A DNA stretch of 64,000 nucleotides from contig JBQVNB010000003.1 of the NCBI GenBank assembly GCA_052435735.1, forward strand, positions 186,001 to 250,000, in the 5' to 3' direction. Under the pieces are notes generated by a model. It did not search any database. It was not told where the DNA came from and saw nothing but the letters and a program-made list of their open reading frames with translations. This document shows positions 16,567 through 28,854 of the stretch, one piece after another (positions within the stretch are counted from its first letter, which is position 1; every line of letters starts with the position of its first letter). Source of the DNA: Aliihoeflea sp052435735. GTDB lineage: Bacteria; Pseudomonadota; Alphaproteobacteria; Rhizobiales; Rhizobiaceae. Position numbers and translations under genes: made by a program.

Positions 16567-16862
16567 CAATGGTTCTCCACCTTTTCCGGGTGGACGATCT
16601 CGATCTTCCGCTCGATCAGATGCGGCGCGCTCGCTTCCCGCCAGGCGGCGACATGCGCGCTTTTGGCATGAACCGAAAGCGCCTCGCGCGTCTCCCATTT
16701 CTCCACGAAGACGAGCCGCTCGGGGTTGGCGATGTCGGCGTGGAGGTCGTAGGCGATGCAGCCATCCTCCTTCAGCGTCGCCTCGCGGCAGGCGCGCGCC
16801 GGCGCGCGCAGATGGTCGAGCGCGCCGGGTTTTATGGTGAGCGTGGCGAAGACGTAGATCAT
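16566..16862 (-). CDS. antibiotic biosynthesis monooxygenase (ABM/YgiN-like) domain protein
   Basis: 98 residues forming a single ABM (dimeric alpha-beta barrel) domain: IYVFATLTIKPGALDHL, EDGCIAYDLHADI, RLVFVEKWETREAL and the HPEKVENH end. Family members include quinol oxygenases (YgiN) and haem-degrading enzymes, so the activity is uncertain. GGGAGG lies just upstream of the ATG. The gene sits 26 bases after ureC and overlaps the GST gene by one base, so it is co-expressed with urease. Confidence 0.8.
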   Translation of the reverse strand: MIYVFATLTIKPGALDHLRAPARACREATLKEDGCIAYDLHADIANPERLVFVEKWETREALSVHAKSAHVAAWREASAPHLIERKIEIVHPEKVENH

Positions 16863-16888
16863 GATACCTCCCTTGTTCGACCGGGAAG

Positions 16889-18601
<1,713 letters not shown>

Positions 18602-18815
18602 GGATGGCTCCTGCGAATTCAATGATGCCAAGGGCTTGGTCAGGCCGGGACATGCTCGCGTCACATTGCGCACGGTCTCGCCACGAAATGACCAGCGAAT
18701 GACCCCGTTCGGTGCGCAACCGAGCGGCCGGTTCGACATTTCCCTTCCAGCCGCCTGAGAGCGGCGATCGTGAGCAAGGGACAGATTTCAAATCGAACCG
18801 AAAAGGACTTTCACG

Positions 18816-19373
18816 ATGAAACGGATTATTGGACTGACGACCGCTGCCCTGATGGGCGCTTCGATGATGGTCGCTCCCGCGCTTGCCCAGACGAGCGTCG
18901 GCGGCGGCGCAACGGGCGGTGTCAATGCCGAGACCGGCGTTACCGGCGGCGTCGGTGGTGCCGGAGCGGATGTCGATGCCGGTGCCAGCGGCAGCGCGGG
19001 TGCCGATACGACTACCGGCACGATGACCGACACCGAAACCGATGCCGGCACGACCGCCGCGATCGGCGCTGATGCGACCTTCGACGGCGCCCTGGCGGCG
19101 ATCGAGGGCAACGCGACCAGCACCGCCGCAATCGACACGATGACGGAAGTCGGAACTGTCGAGGTGGTCAAGATCGGCGAGCTGGAAGGTGCGGACATGA
19201 CCGCGCTGGAAACCGCTACGACCGAGCGTGAGGCCGAGATCACCGAGCTTCAGGCTGCTCTCGAAGCCAACACGGCCGTCTCTGCGGCGCTCGAAGCCGA
19301 GGACGTTTCGGCCAATGAGGTCGTTGCGGCCCAGATGGGTGCCGGTGGAGAACTCGTGATTTACGTCGAGTAA
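18816..19373 (+). CDS. exported Gly/Ala/Thr-rich hypothetical protein (exported pair, member 1)
   Basis: 185 residues with a clear Sec signal peptide (MKRIIGLTTAALMGASMMVA, cleavage after ALA near residue 24). Residues 25-95 are a low-complexity, Gly/Ala/Thr/Asp-rich stretch that is probably disordered. The last 80 residues are more regular: a VEVVKIGELEGAD strand, a charged helix (EREAEITELQAALEAN), then NEVVAAQMGAGGELVIYVE. This C-terminal layout repeats in the gene at 19539 (VEIVFLPEVGEGD ... VELQQSIEG ... DIVAVEFGDENRTVTIFV), so the two look like diverged paralogues. No known family is recognised. It lies between ureC and ureB on the opposite strand and ends in an intrinsic terminator. 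Confidence 0.7.
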   Translation: MKRIIGLTTAALMGASMMVAPALAQTSVGGGATGGVNAETGVTGGVGGAGADVDAGASGSAGADTTTGTMTDTETDAGTTAAIGADATFDGALAAIEGNATSTAAIDTMTEVGTVEVVKIGELEGADMTALETATTEREAEITELQAALEANTAVSAALEAEDVSANEVVAAQMGAGGELVIYVE

Positions 19374-19397
19374 CGCGTATTTCGAGTAGCGACAAAG

Positions 19398-19428
19398 CGG
19401 CGCGGGCTTGGACCCGCGCCGTTTTTTT
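19398..19428 (+). terminator. intrinsic terminator after the first exported-protein gene
   Basis: CGGCGCGGG and CCCGCGCCG pair fully around a 6-base loop (19407-19412) and are followed by seven T. It starts about 25 bases after the stop at 19373, so the second exported gene at 19539 probably has its own promoter. Confidence 0.9.
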
Positions 19429-19538
19429 GTGCTAGGGAGAACGCGCTTCGCAGTTGCGGTAGAGGCTCTGGCAAGCCAAATTCCCGCAGTAACCCGATTC
19501 CGACCCTGATCCGCAGCCAGACCAAAGGACCGTTCAAG

Positions 19539-20084
19539 ATGGCTCAGATGTTCCGCAATTCCAGGCCTCTGGCGCTCGTTCTGGCCGGCGCGTTCGGACT
19601 GGCGGCCCTCCCGGCCCTGGCGCAGGGCCTCGACAGCGAGGGCGCCATCGATACGATCGTCGGCAGCGATGTGAAGACCGGCGAAAAGAGCGCCGTCGAC
19701 GAATCCGAGCGCGTCATCGCCGCCATCGAGGCGACGATGGACAATGCGCAGCTCGTGCGCCGTGCGTTCAACATCGACGAGGTCGAGATCGTTTTCCTTC
19801 CCGAGGTCGGCGAGGGCGACAGCGGCATCACCGAAAAGCGCGAGGAATTCGCCGACCAGATCGTCGAGCTTCAGCAGTCGATCGAAGGCAGCGCCATTTT
19901 CTACCATGCGGTCGATTCCCGCCAGATTCTCGTGCGCGACATCGTCGCCGTCGAGTTTGGCGACGAAAACCGCACGGTGACGATCTTTGTCGCAGGCGCC
20001 GCTCCGGCCGGCGCGGCGCCCGAAGGGGACACCCTGGAAGACGAAGCGGTCCCCTCGGAAGCCGACAACGACGCCGCAGACTGA
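19539..20084 (+). CDS. exported acidic hypothetical protein (exported pair, member 2)
   Basis: 181 residues with a signal peptide (hydrophobic residues 10-25, cleavage after ALA near residue 28). The mature protein is acidic, with a helix-strand core (ERVIAAIEATMDNAQLVRRAF, VEIVFLPEVGEGD, ADQIVELQQSIEGSAIFY, DIVAVEFGDENRTVTIFV) and a 30-residue Ala/Pro/Glu-rich tail. The core matches the C-terminal part of the protein at 18816 in order and spacing, although that one lacks the acidic tail. It converges on ureB with 10 bases between the stops. No function is recognised. Interaction with urease or with the envelope is possible but unsupported. Confidence 0.7.
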   Translation: MAQMFRNSRPLALVLAGAFGLAALPALAQGLDSEGAIDTIVGSDVKTGEKSAVDESERVIAAIEATMDNAQLVRRAFNIDEVEIVFLPEVGEGDSGITEKREEFADQIVELQQSIEGSAIFYHAVDSRQILVRDIVAVEFGDENRTVTIFVAGAAPAGAAPEGDTLEDEAVPSEADNDAAD

Positions 20085-20094
20085 AGTCGGCCCA

Positions 20095-20400
20095 TTACAG
20101 CTCGCCCATGATCTTCTGCTGGAAGCCGAAAATGCGTCGGCTCCCGCCGATCGGAACGAGCATCACGTCGCGCTCCTGCCCCGGCTCGAACCGCACTGCC
20201 GTTCCGGCGGCGATATCGAGCCGCATGCCTCGCGCGGCTTGGCGGTCGAAGACCAGACCTTCGTTGACTTCATGAAAATGGTAGTGACTGCCGACCTGGA
20301 TCGGCCGGTCGCCTGTGTTGGCGACCTTAATGACGATCGCTTGCCTGCCTGAATTGAGCTCGATCTCGCCTGCGGCCGGGATGATTTCTCCGGGGATCAT
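20095..20400 (-). CDS. ureB: urease beta subunit UreB
   Basis: 101 residues starting MIPGEIIPAAGEIELN, the invariant start of the family, with VANTGDRPIQVGSHYHFHEVN and a C-terminal basic segment (GSRRIFGFQQ). UreB is a structural subunit of the (UreABC)3 enzyme. It follows the ureJ gene after nine bases on the minus strand. It ends next to the convergent exported-protein gene, which separates it from ureC. Confidence 0.97.
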   Translation of the reverse strand: MIPGEIIPAAGEIELNSGRQAIVIKVANTGDRPIQVGSHYHFHEVNEGLVFDRQAARGMRLDIAAGTAVRFEPGQERDVMLVPIGGSRRIFGFQQKIMGEL

Positions 20401-20409
20401 GGAGCGCTC

Positions 20410-20994
20410 CTAGCCGGCGACGAATACGAGGGCGCCGGTAAAGGCGGTGACGGCGCCGAGGGCACGGACGGGCAGGTCGCGCTGGTCGAGCCGAGACAGG
20501 GCAGAGGCGAGCCGGATGCCGGCGGCGTGCAGCGCGATCGTCGCGATCAGGAACCCGGCACCATAGGTCAAGGCGCTCGCTTCGCCCATTTCCGAACCAT
20601 GCGCATGGCCGTGGAAGGTCGCGAACAGGCCGACGAGAAGGGCTGCCGGCACAGCGGGCAGGCGGATCGCGGCGGCGACGAGGAGGCCGAGAACGACCAC
20701 GGAACCGAGGATCATCGGCTCGACATAGGGAAGCGGCACGCCTGCGACCGCCAGCGCAAAACCGGCGGCCATGAAGCCGGCGAATCCGGCGGGAACCAGC
20801 AGGATCGAACGCCCGCCGAGCGAAGCCGCCCAGAGCCCCACGGCCACCATGGCCAATATGTGGTCGAGCCCGGTGATCGGATGCAGAAGGCCTGAAAGGA
20901 ATGAGTGGTCGGCTTCGGATGCGTGGCCCGGATGGGCGAGCGCCGGTGTGGCTGCGGCCATGAAAACCAGGGTGGCGAAAAAGCGTGTCGGCAT
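20410..20994 (-). CDS. ureJ: HupE/UreJ family nickel-related membrane protein
   Basis: About 194 residues with a signal peptide ending in ALA and six hydrophobic helices. The HupE/UreJ signature HPGHASEADHSFLSGLLHPI continues with GLDHILAMVAVGLWAA; its His and Asp residues are the proposed metal site. These proteins are thought to be nickel permeases or assembly helpers in urease and hydrogenase loci. The start at 20994 gives a proper signal peptide with AGGA upstream. An ATG at 21015 adds seven basic/polar residues. It lies between ureA and ureB, as in several rhizobial urease operons. Confidence 0.9.
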   Translation of the reverse strand: MPTRFFATLVFMAAATPALAHPGHASEADHSFLSGLLHPITGLDHILAMVAVGLWAASLGGRSILLVPAGFAGFMAAGFALAVAGVPLPYVEPMILGSVVVLGLLVAAAIRLPAVPAALLVGLFATFHGHAHGSEMGEASALTYGAGFLIATIALHAAGIRLASALSRLDQRDLPVRALGAVTAFTGALVFVAG

Positions 20995-21022
20995 CGGCCG
21001 TCGTCCTTGTTGCATCGTCGGT

Positions 21023-21325
21023 TCAGCGGATCGGCTCGTGAACCGTCACGAGCTTGGTTCCATCGGGAAAGGTCGCCTCGACCTGCACGTCGTGGATCAT
21101 CTCGGCGATGCCTTCCATGACTTGCTCTCGCGTGATCACGTGGGCGCCGGCCTCCATCAGGTCGGCGACGGAACGCCCGTCGCGCGCGCCCTCGACCACG
21201 AAGTCGCAGATGAGTGCGATGGCCTCCGGGTGATTGAGCTTGACGCCCCTCTCAAGACGCTTGCGAGCCACGATCGCAGCCATGGCGATCAACAGCTTGT
21301 CCTTCTCGCGGGGTGTCAAATTCAT
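21023..21325 (-). CDS. ureA: urease gamma subunit UreA
   Basis: 100 residues beginning MNLTPREKDKLLIAMAA with the family blocks LNHPEAIALICDFVVEGARD, MEAGAHVITREQVM and GIAEMIHDVQVEATFPDGTKLVTVHEPI. This is the smallest structural subunit of urease. It begins 10 bases after the ureD stop. An in-frame upstream ATG at 21373 would run into the ureD coding end and is rejected. Confidence 0.97.
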   Translation of the reverse strand: MNLTPREKDKLLIAMAAIVARKRLERGVKLNHPEAIALICDFVVEGARDGRSVADLMEAGAHVITREQVMEGIAEMIHDVQVEATFPDGTKLVTVHEPIR

Positions 21326-21335
21326 CGCGTCGCTT

Positions 21336-22169
21336 TCAACTTGTCCAAATCTTGGGCAGGCCTGCCTGTCCATTAAGCAGACCGACGAGCGGCATCAGCC
21401 GCGCCCTCAGGGCGTAGCCGTCGGTCGCGACAAGTCTGGCAAGAAGCTTGCCAGTCGACCCGATCCGCCAGTGGCTCGCCCCACCATGTTCGCCGATGAT
21501 CGCGCGTGCCGGTTCGAGCATCCGCTCCGCCCCATCGCCGATCATCAGGAGAGTCGCGACGGCCCGTCCGCCGCCAGCCACCGCCGGGCCCGCAAGTTGT
21601 GTCGCAATGGCGGGGCCGATCCGGAAATCCTCGGCATGGATTAGAGAGCCCTCGACGCGCACCCGCCAGCGATCGGAAAACATTGCCGTTTCGACATGTT
21701 CGCCCATGGCCGCGCGACCGAAGATGGTGGCTTCGAGAAGAAGGATGCCGGCCCCCGGCGCAAGATCGACATTGAGCCTGCGCCGGAGCGCCGAGCGATC
21801 GAACAGGATCGTCTCCTGCGGCAGCCAGGCGATCCGGGCATCCGCGCCGGCCTTCAGTGACACAGAGATTTCGGCGTGTCCGCCCGCAGCCCGATAGACT
21901 TTTTCACAGGCCTGCGTGGTGAGCGTCAGACGGGTTCCGGTTGCCGCGTTGATGGTCCAGTCGACGGTATCGCCCCCGGTCAGCCCGCCGGCAGTGTTGA
22001 TGAGTACCGCCTCGATCGCCGGGCTTTCCGGCGCAGGAAAGCGGATTTTCGCCGCGCCTTCCTGAAACAGCCTGTCGATCCGCGTCCGGCCATCGGAATG
22101 CTTGACCGAAAGCCGCCCGGTCGCGCGCACGCGCTGGAGGGCCGGATGGTCGGTGCGGATCGTGGTCAA
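21336..22169 (-). CDS. ureD: urease accessory protein UreD (UreH)
   Basis: About 277 residues. Family blocks are RIDRLFQEGAAKIRFP, the AVLINTAGGLTGGDTVDW block with its conserved GGD, a TTQACEKVYRA helix, WLPQETILFDRSALRR and LLEATIFGRAAMGE. UreD is the scaffold that holds apo-urease during nickel insertion. The start is unclear: no ATG or GTG is available between the end of the upstream ABC permease (22238) and the conserved region. A TTG at 22169 is the best candidate, without a strong ribosome site. It may depend on read-through from the ABC operon. Confidence 0.9.
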   Translation of the reverse strand: MTTIRTDHPALQRVRATGRLSVKHSDGRTRIDRLFQEGAAKIRFPAPESPAIEAVLINTAGGLTGGDTVDWTINAATGTRLTLTTQACEKVYRAAGGHAEISVSLKAGADARIAWLPQETILFDRSALRRRLNVDLAPGAGILLLEATIFGRAAMGEHVETAMFSDRWRVRVEGSLIHAEDFRIGPAIATQLAGPAVAGGGRAVATLLMIGDGAERMLEPARAIIGEHGGASHWRIGSTGKLLARLVATDGYALRARLMPLVGLLNGQAGLPKIWTS

Positions 22170-22237
22170 GTCGCGCGCTCGCGGCAGGAGTGGCTGGTCG
22201 CCATCGGCCGAGCAACCTGCATGCCAATTTCGCGCCG

Positions 22238-23089
22238 TCAGTGCGGCGTCATCCCCCGCATCCGCTCGGAGCGTCGGCGCAGGAGTTCGATCGTCGTCAG
22301 GAGCGCGATCGAGAACAGCACCAGCACGGTCGCGACGGCGAGGATCGTGGGGCTGATCTGCTCGCGGATGCCCGACCACATCTCCCGCGGGATGGTGCGC
22401 TGCTCGACACCGGCGAGGAAGAGCACGATGACGATCTCGTCGAACGAGGTGATGAAGGCGAAGAGCGCGCCGGAGATCACGCCGGGCAGGATCAGCGGCA
22501 TGGTGATCTTGCGAAACGCCGTCGCCGGCGAGGCGCCGAGACTGGCGGCCGCGCGCGTCAGCGAATGGTCGAAGCCGACGAGCGTCGCGGTCACGGTGAT
22601 GATGACGAAGGGCGTGCCGAGCGCGGCGTGGGCCATGATCACGCCCGGCAGCGTTCCGGCAAGGCCAATGCGCGAATAGAAGAAAAACATGCCCGCCGCC
22701 GAAATGATCAGCGGCACGATCATCGGCGAGATCAATAGCCCCATGATCAGTCCGCGGAACGGCATTTCCCGGCGCGACAGGCCAAGCGCGGCGAGCGTGC
22801 CGAGCACCGTCGCGATCAGCGTCGCGAAAACGCCGATGATCAGCGAATTGCGGATCGCCGTCATCCACGCCGCGGAATTCCAGAAGGCGTTGTACCAGCG
22901 CAGCGAATAGCCGGCCGGGTCGAGCGTCAGCATCTCGCGCGTGTAGGTGAAGTAGGGCTGCACGTTGAAGGAAAGCGGGATGATCACGAGGATCGGCGCC
23001 ATCAGGAAGAAGAAGATCAGCCCGCAGAAGATGCGGAACGCGTAGTACCAGGTGCGTTCGAGCGGGCCGGCATAGGTGGGAAGCGCCAT
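22238..23089 (-). CDS. ABC transporter permease, PotC type (polyamine/opine-like importer)
   Basis: 283 residues with six membrane helices. The EAA loop that contacts the ATPase is AAASLGASPATAFRKITMPLILPG. N-terminal residues PLSFNVQPYF and the helix with ISPMIVPLII are typical of PotC/PotI. It pairs with the permease encoded at 23100, just upstream, and the ATPase at 25685. Imports a polyamine-like or related cationic compound by family. It ends next to ureD on the same strand. Confidence 0.9.
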   Translation of the reverse strand: MALPTYAGPLERTWYYAFRIFCGLIFFFLMAPILVIIPLSFNVQPYFTYTREMLTLDPAGYSLRWYNAFWNSAAWMTAIRNSLIIGVFATLIATVLGTLAALGLSRREMPFRGLIMGLLISPMIVPLIISAAGMFFFYSRIGLAGTLPGVIMAHAALGTPFVIITVTATLVGFDHSLTRAAASLGASPATAFRKITMPLILPGVISGALFAFITSFDEIVIVLFLAGVEQRTIPREMWSGIREQISPTILAVATVLVLFSIALLTTIELLRRRSERMRGMTPH

Positions 23090-23099
23090 CGTCTCGTCC

Positions 23100-24386
23100 T
23101 CAGCCCAGCTTCACGTTGTCGATGCCGACGATGCGATTGTAGACCCAGTAGAGGATCAGGACGCCGGTGAGAAGGATCGTGCCGAGCGCGGCGGCGAGGC
23201 CCCAGTTGAGCGAATTCTGCATGTGGAAGGCGATCAGGTTCGAGATCATCTGGCCGCTCTGCCCGCCCACCAGCGCCGGGGTGATGTAGTAGCCGATCGA
23301 GATGATGAAGACGAGGATCGCGCCCGCGCCGATGCCCGGAACCGTCAGCGGCACATAGACCTTCCAGAACGCCGTCCAGTTGTTCGCGCCGAGCGAGCGT
23401 GCCGCGCGCACGTAGGAGGGCGAGATGCCCTTCATCACGCTGTAGAGCGGCAGCACCATGAACGGCAACAGCACATGCGTCATGGCGATGATCGTCCCGA
23501 CCGCATTATGGATCATCGGCAACCGGCCGCTGCTGGAAATGATGCCGGACCAGACCAGCAATTCGTTGATGACACCCTGCTGCTGCAGGAGAACGATCCA
23601 GGCCGTCGTCCGCACAAGGAGCGAGGTCCAGAATGGCAGGAGGACGAAGATCATCAGGAGGTTCGACGTACGCATCGGCAGCGACGCCAGCAGGAACGCG
23701 ATCGGGTAGCCGAGCAGCAGCGTCGTGCAGGTGATCGCGACGGACAGTGCCAGCGTGCGCAGGAAGAGTTGCACGTAGACGCGCTGCGTTGACGGCTGCC
23801 TGACGAGTTCGCCTTCGGCATTGTACTGCATGTCGATGGCCGAGACGTAGTGGGCGGTCGTGTAGGGCCGGCCCTCACGCTTCAGGATGGTCCAGATCTG
23901 CATCTCGCCCCAGCGGCGATTGTCATCGATCACGGCCTCGCGAAACGGGGCCTCGAGTTCGTCCGCGCCCCGCGCGAGGCCGGCGACCAGACTGCGCGCG
24001 CCCGAAAGTTCGTAGTTCAGCCGGATCGCGAGCTGGCCGACCGAACGGTTTTCCTGCGCGGTCGCAAGATCGGCGACGAGCGCGGCATAGGTTTCCTCGC
24101 CGGGCAGGTCCTCGCCGTCCCAGTCGGAGAGCGTTTCCATGGTCTGCGGCAGGACGGCGACGATCACCGGATTGTCGACGCTGCGCCACATCATCTGGCC
24201 GATCGGGATGATGAAGGTGATGACGATGAATGCGAGCAGCGGCGCCACGAGCAGGAAGGCGGTGATCTTGCGGCGCCGTTCGGCGCGCTTCAGCGACGTC
24301 TTCAGCGGCACGCCATCGGCCGTCACCATGTCCCGCGCCATCGGGTCGGGGGAAGAGGCGGCCGGAGCGAGCGCTGCCTGTGCCAT
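23100..24386 (-). CDS. ABC transporter permease, PotB type, with a long extra periplasmic loop
   Basis: About 428 residues, some 140 more than PotB. After the first membrane helix (ITAFLLVAPLLAFIVITFII) comes a soluble stretch of roughly 130 residues (about 62-195) rich in acidic and Ala/Leu residues, before the remaining five helices. The EAA loop is ARSLGANNWTAFWKVYVPLTVPG. The start MAQAALAP at 24386 is preferred over 24422, which adds a short basic leader. The extra loop probably faces the periplasm and could contact the binding protein encoded at 24473. Similar enlarged permeases are known in rhizobial spermidine-type systems. Confidence 0.87.
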   Translation of the reverse strand: MAQAALAPAASSPDPMARDMVTADGVPLKTSLKRAERRRKITAFLLVAPLLAFIVITFIIPIGQMMWRSVDNPVIVAVLPQTMETLSDWDGEDLPGEETYAALVADLATAQENRSVGQLAIRLNYELSGARSLVAGLARGADELEAPFREAVIDDNRRWGEMQIWTILKREGRPYTTAHYVSAIDMQYNAEGELVRQPSTQRVYVQLFLRTLALSVAITCTTLLLGYPIAFLLASLPMRTSNLLMIFVLLPFWTSLLVRTTAWIVLLQQQGVINELLVWSGIISSSGRLPMIHNAVGTIIAMTHVLLPFMVLPLYSVMKGISPSYVRAARSLGANNWTAFWKVYVPLTVPGIGAGAILVFIISIGYYITPALVGGQSGQMISNLIAFHMQNSLNWGLAAALGTILLTGVLILYWVYNRIVGIDNVKLG

Positions 24387-24472
24387 CGGAATGCAACTCC
24401 TCGCGGCGACAAGCCGCGTCATTCGTCGGAAGGGAGGCGGGCGGGCACCGAAGCGCCCGCCCGCTGGTTCGT

Positions 24473-25579
<1,107 letters not shown>

Positions 25580-25633
25580 GACGTTCTCCTCTGGTTTCGC
25601 CGATGGTTCCTGCATCGGCTTCGTGCTCTTCCA

Positions 25634-25677
25634 CGCCGTTTGAAACGGCGATTCTTGTCCACGCCGCAAAGACGGCG
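25634..25677 (-). repeat. two tandem hairpins in the ATPase/binding-protein spacer
   Basis: CGCCGTTTGAAACGGCG (25634-25650) and CGCCGCAAAGACGGCG (25662-25677) are separate hairpins whose flanks also repeat (CCACGCCG before, ATTCTTGT or TTTCTTGT after), giving a direct repeat of about 28 bases. They follow the ATPase stop codon. On the transcribed strand they could stop 3' decay or attenuate transcription. Confidence 0.6.
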
Positions 25678-25684
25678 TTTCTTG

Positions 25685-26788
<1,104 letters not shown>

Positions 26789-27032
26789 GAACTCAACTGT
26801 TCCCCTGTTGTCCTTGGCCTCATGACCGGACAGTCTTTGCTTTGGCCCTAGGATCACCATATCCGGGCAAATTGCAACAGTGGCCAGCACTGCTTGGTCC
26901 AGTTTGCCTGTTTGCGTCGCGCGCTGGTCTTTTCGCGCTGCAATATACATCGCAACAATTCGATTTGCGGCTATCGCCGGTGCGCGCCCTCGCGCTATCT
27001 GGAGCACACGAAAGCGATCGAAGGAGACGAAG

Positions 27033-28472
27033 ATGATCGAGAAGACCGAATTCTACATCGATGGACGCTGGGTCGCGCCGAGCGCGCCGAAGACCCTCGA
27101 CGTGATCAATCCCGCCGACGAGCAGCCTTTCGCCATCATCTCGCTCGGCTCGGCCGCCGATGTCGACAAGGCCGTCGACGCCGCGCGCCGCGCCTTCCCG
27201 TCCTGGAGCGCGACGACAAAGAAAGAGCGCGTCGCCGCGCTGGAGCGTCTGCTCGAAGCCTACAAGGCCCGCGTCGCGGACATAGCTAAGGCGATCTCCG
27301 ACGAGATGGGCGCGCCGATGAAGCTTGCGATGGAAAGCCAGGCGGCCGTCGGCGTCAGCCACATCAAGACCTTCATCCGCACGCTGAAGAACTTCGAGTT
27401 CGAGCACGCACTCGACGAGCGCAATCCACAGGAGCGCATCGTTCATGAGCCGATCGGCGTCTGCGGCCTGATCACGCCGTGGAACTGGCCGATGAACCAA
27501 GTCACGCTGAAGGTCGTGCCGGCGATCGCCGCCGGCTGCACGGTCGTCCTGAAGCCCTCCGAGGTCGCGCCGCTCTCCTCCATCGTCTTTGCCGAGATCA
27601 TGGATGCCGCAGGCTTCCCCGCCGGCGTGTTCAACATGGTCAATGGCGACGGACCGACGGTCGGCGAGGCGATGTCGCGTCATCCGGGCATCGACATGAT
27701 GTCCTTCACCGGTTCCACCCGCGCCGGCATCGCGGTCACCAAGGCGGCGGCCGACACGGTCAAGCGCGTGACGCTGGAACTGGGCGGCAAGTCGCCCAAC
27801 ATCGTCTTCGCCGACAGCGACCTCGAAGCCGCCATCGTGCGCGGGCTCGATCACTGTTTCGAGAACACCGGCCAGTCCTGCAACGCGCCGACCCGCATGC
27901 TCGTCGAGCGCTCGGTCTATGACCGCGCCGTGGAGCTGGCCGGCGAACATGCGAAGACCGTCAAGGTCGGCAGTCCGGCCGAGGATGGCGACCATATCGG
28001 CCCGCTCGTCTCGCAGGCGCAGTTCGACAAGGTGCAGGGACTGATCGACGTCGCGATCAAGGAAGGCGCGAAAATCGTCGCCGGCGGCGCGGGCCGTCCC
28101 GAGGGCTTCAACCGCGGCTACTATGTCCGCCCGACCATCTTTGCCGACGTCACCAACGAGATGACCATCGCCCGCGAGGAGGTCTTCGGCCCGGTCCTGG
28201 CGATGATCCCGTTCGAGGGCGAAGACGAAGCGGTCGCCATCGCCAACGACACGCCCTACGGCCTGTCGAGCTACGTGCAGACCGGCGACGCCGAACGCGC
28301 CCGCCGCGTCTCGCGGCAGTTGCGCGCCGGAATGGTGCAGGTCAACGGCACAAGCCGCGCTCCCGGCTCGCCCTTCGGCGGATACAAGCAGTCGGGGCTC
28401 GGCCGCGAAGGCGGCAAGTTCGGGCTGGAAGACTTCCTTGAAGTCAAGGCCGTCGCCGGCTGGCCGCAATAG
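27033..28472 (+). CDS. NAD(P)-dependent aldehyde dehydrogenase
   Basis: 479 residues with the complete catalytic set: PWNWPMNQ (Asn), LKPSE (Lys), the helix FTGSTRAGIAV, VTLELGGKSPNIVF with the general-base Glu, and NTGQSCNAPTR with the nucleophilic Cys. AAGGAG lies upstream of the ATG at 27033. It turns an aldehyde into the acid. Divergence from a polyamine-type ABC operon suggests an amino-aldehyde made from an imported polyamine, but sequence alone cannot fix the substrate. A terminator follows at 28528. Confidence 0.92.
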   Translation: MIEKTEFYIDGRWVAPSAPKTLDVINPADEQPFAIISLGSAADVDKAVDAARRAFPSWSATTKKERVAALERLLEAYKARVADIAKAISDEMGAPMKLAMESQAAVGVSHIKTFIRTLKNFEFEHALDERNPQERIVHEPIGVCGLITPWNWPMNQVTLKVVPAIAAGCTVVLKPSEVAPLSSIVFAEIMDAAGFPAGVFNMVNGDGPTVGEAMSRHPGIDMMSFTGSTRAGIAVTKAAADTVKRVTLELGGKSPNIVFADSDLEAAIVRGLDHCFENTGQSCNAPTRMLVERSVYDRAVELAGEHAKTVKVGSPAEDGDHIGPLVSQAQFDKVQGLIDVAIKEGAKIVAGGAGRPEGFNRGYYVRPTIFADVTNEMTIAREEVFGPVLAMIPFEGEDEAVAIANDTPYGLSSYVQTGDAERARRVSRQLRAGMVQVNGTSRAPGSPFGGYKQSGLGREGGKFGLEDFLEVKAVAGWPQ

Positions 28473-28527
28473 GACCGTAACCTCTGCCGGACCCGGTAGG
28501 GGTAGCAGGCAATTGGCCACGAATCAG

Positions 28528-28558
28528 AAGCCGCGTCCGATAAGGGCGCGGCTTTTTT
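28528..28558 (+). terminator. intrinsic terminator after the aldehyde dehydrogenase gene
   Basis: AAGCCGCG (28528-28535) pairs with CGCGGCTT (28547-28554) around an 11-base loop, and six T follow. It lies 56 bases after the stop. The rest of the 380-base space up to 28854 holds no gene that I can support, only the TTAA-rich promoter region of the next gene. Confidence 0.85.
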
Positions 28559-28802
28559 GCCATTCGGTTTCGGCCAACCTAGCGGCCCGTTCCGCCGCTA
28601 GGGTCAAGTGTGCTCAGCCGGCCATCGTCGGATGGCATTTGTCCGCGACCGTTCGAGCACGCAATCATCTCATATGGTTAACGGCCCTTAACCCGCGGCA
28701 ATGCCCGGTTTGCAGGCAATATTGTGTGTGCGGATTGTCACAGCGGGCCAGTCCCGGATGTGGGTAATGCGCGCGTCGATTGACAGCATCGATCACCCGA
28801 CC

Positions 28803-28817
28803 TTAACCTTTTGTTAA
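28803..28817 (+). promoter_or_regulatory. full CtrA-type site TTAA-N7-TTAA
   Basis: TTAACCTTTTGTTAAC is a perfect TTAA-N7-TTAA match to the binding site of the alphaproteobacterial cell-cycle regulator CtrA. A second TTAA pair, with a 6-base gap (28678-28691), lies about 115 bases upstream. The site is 38 bases before the ATG at 28855, a normal place for an activator site overlapping the -35 region. Confidence 0.6.
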
Positions 28818-28854
28818 CGACACGAAAAACGTGCGCAATCGGGGTTTTGGGCGA

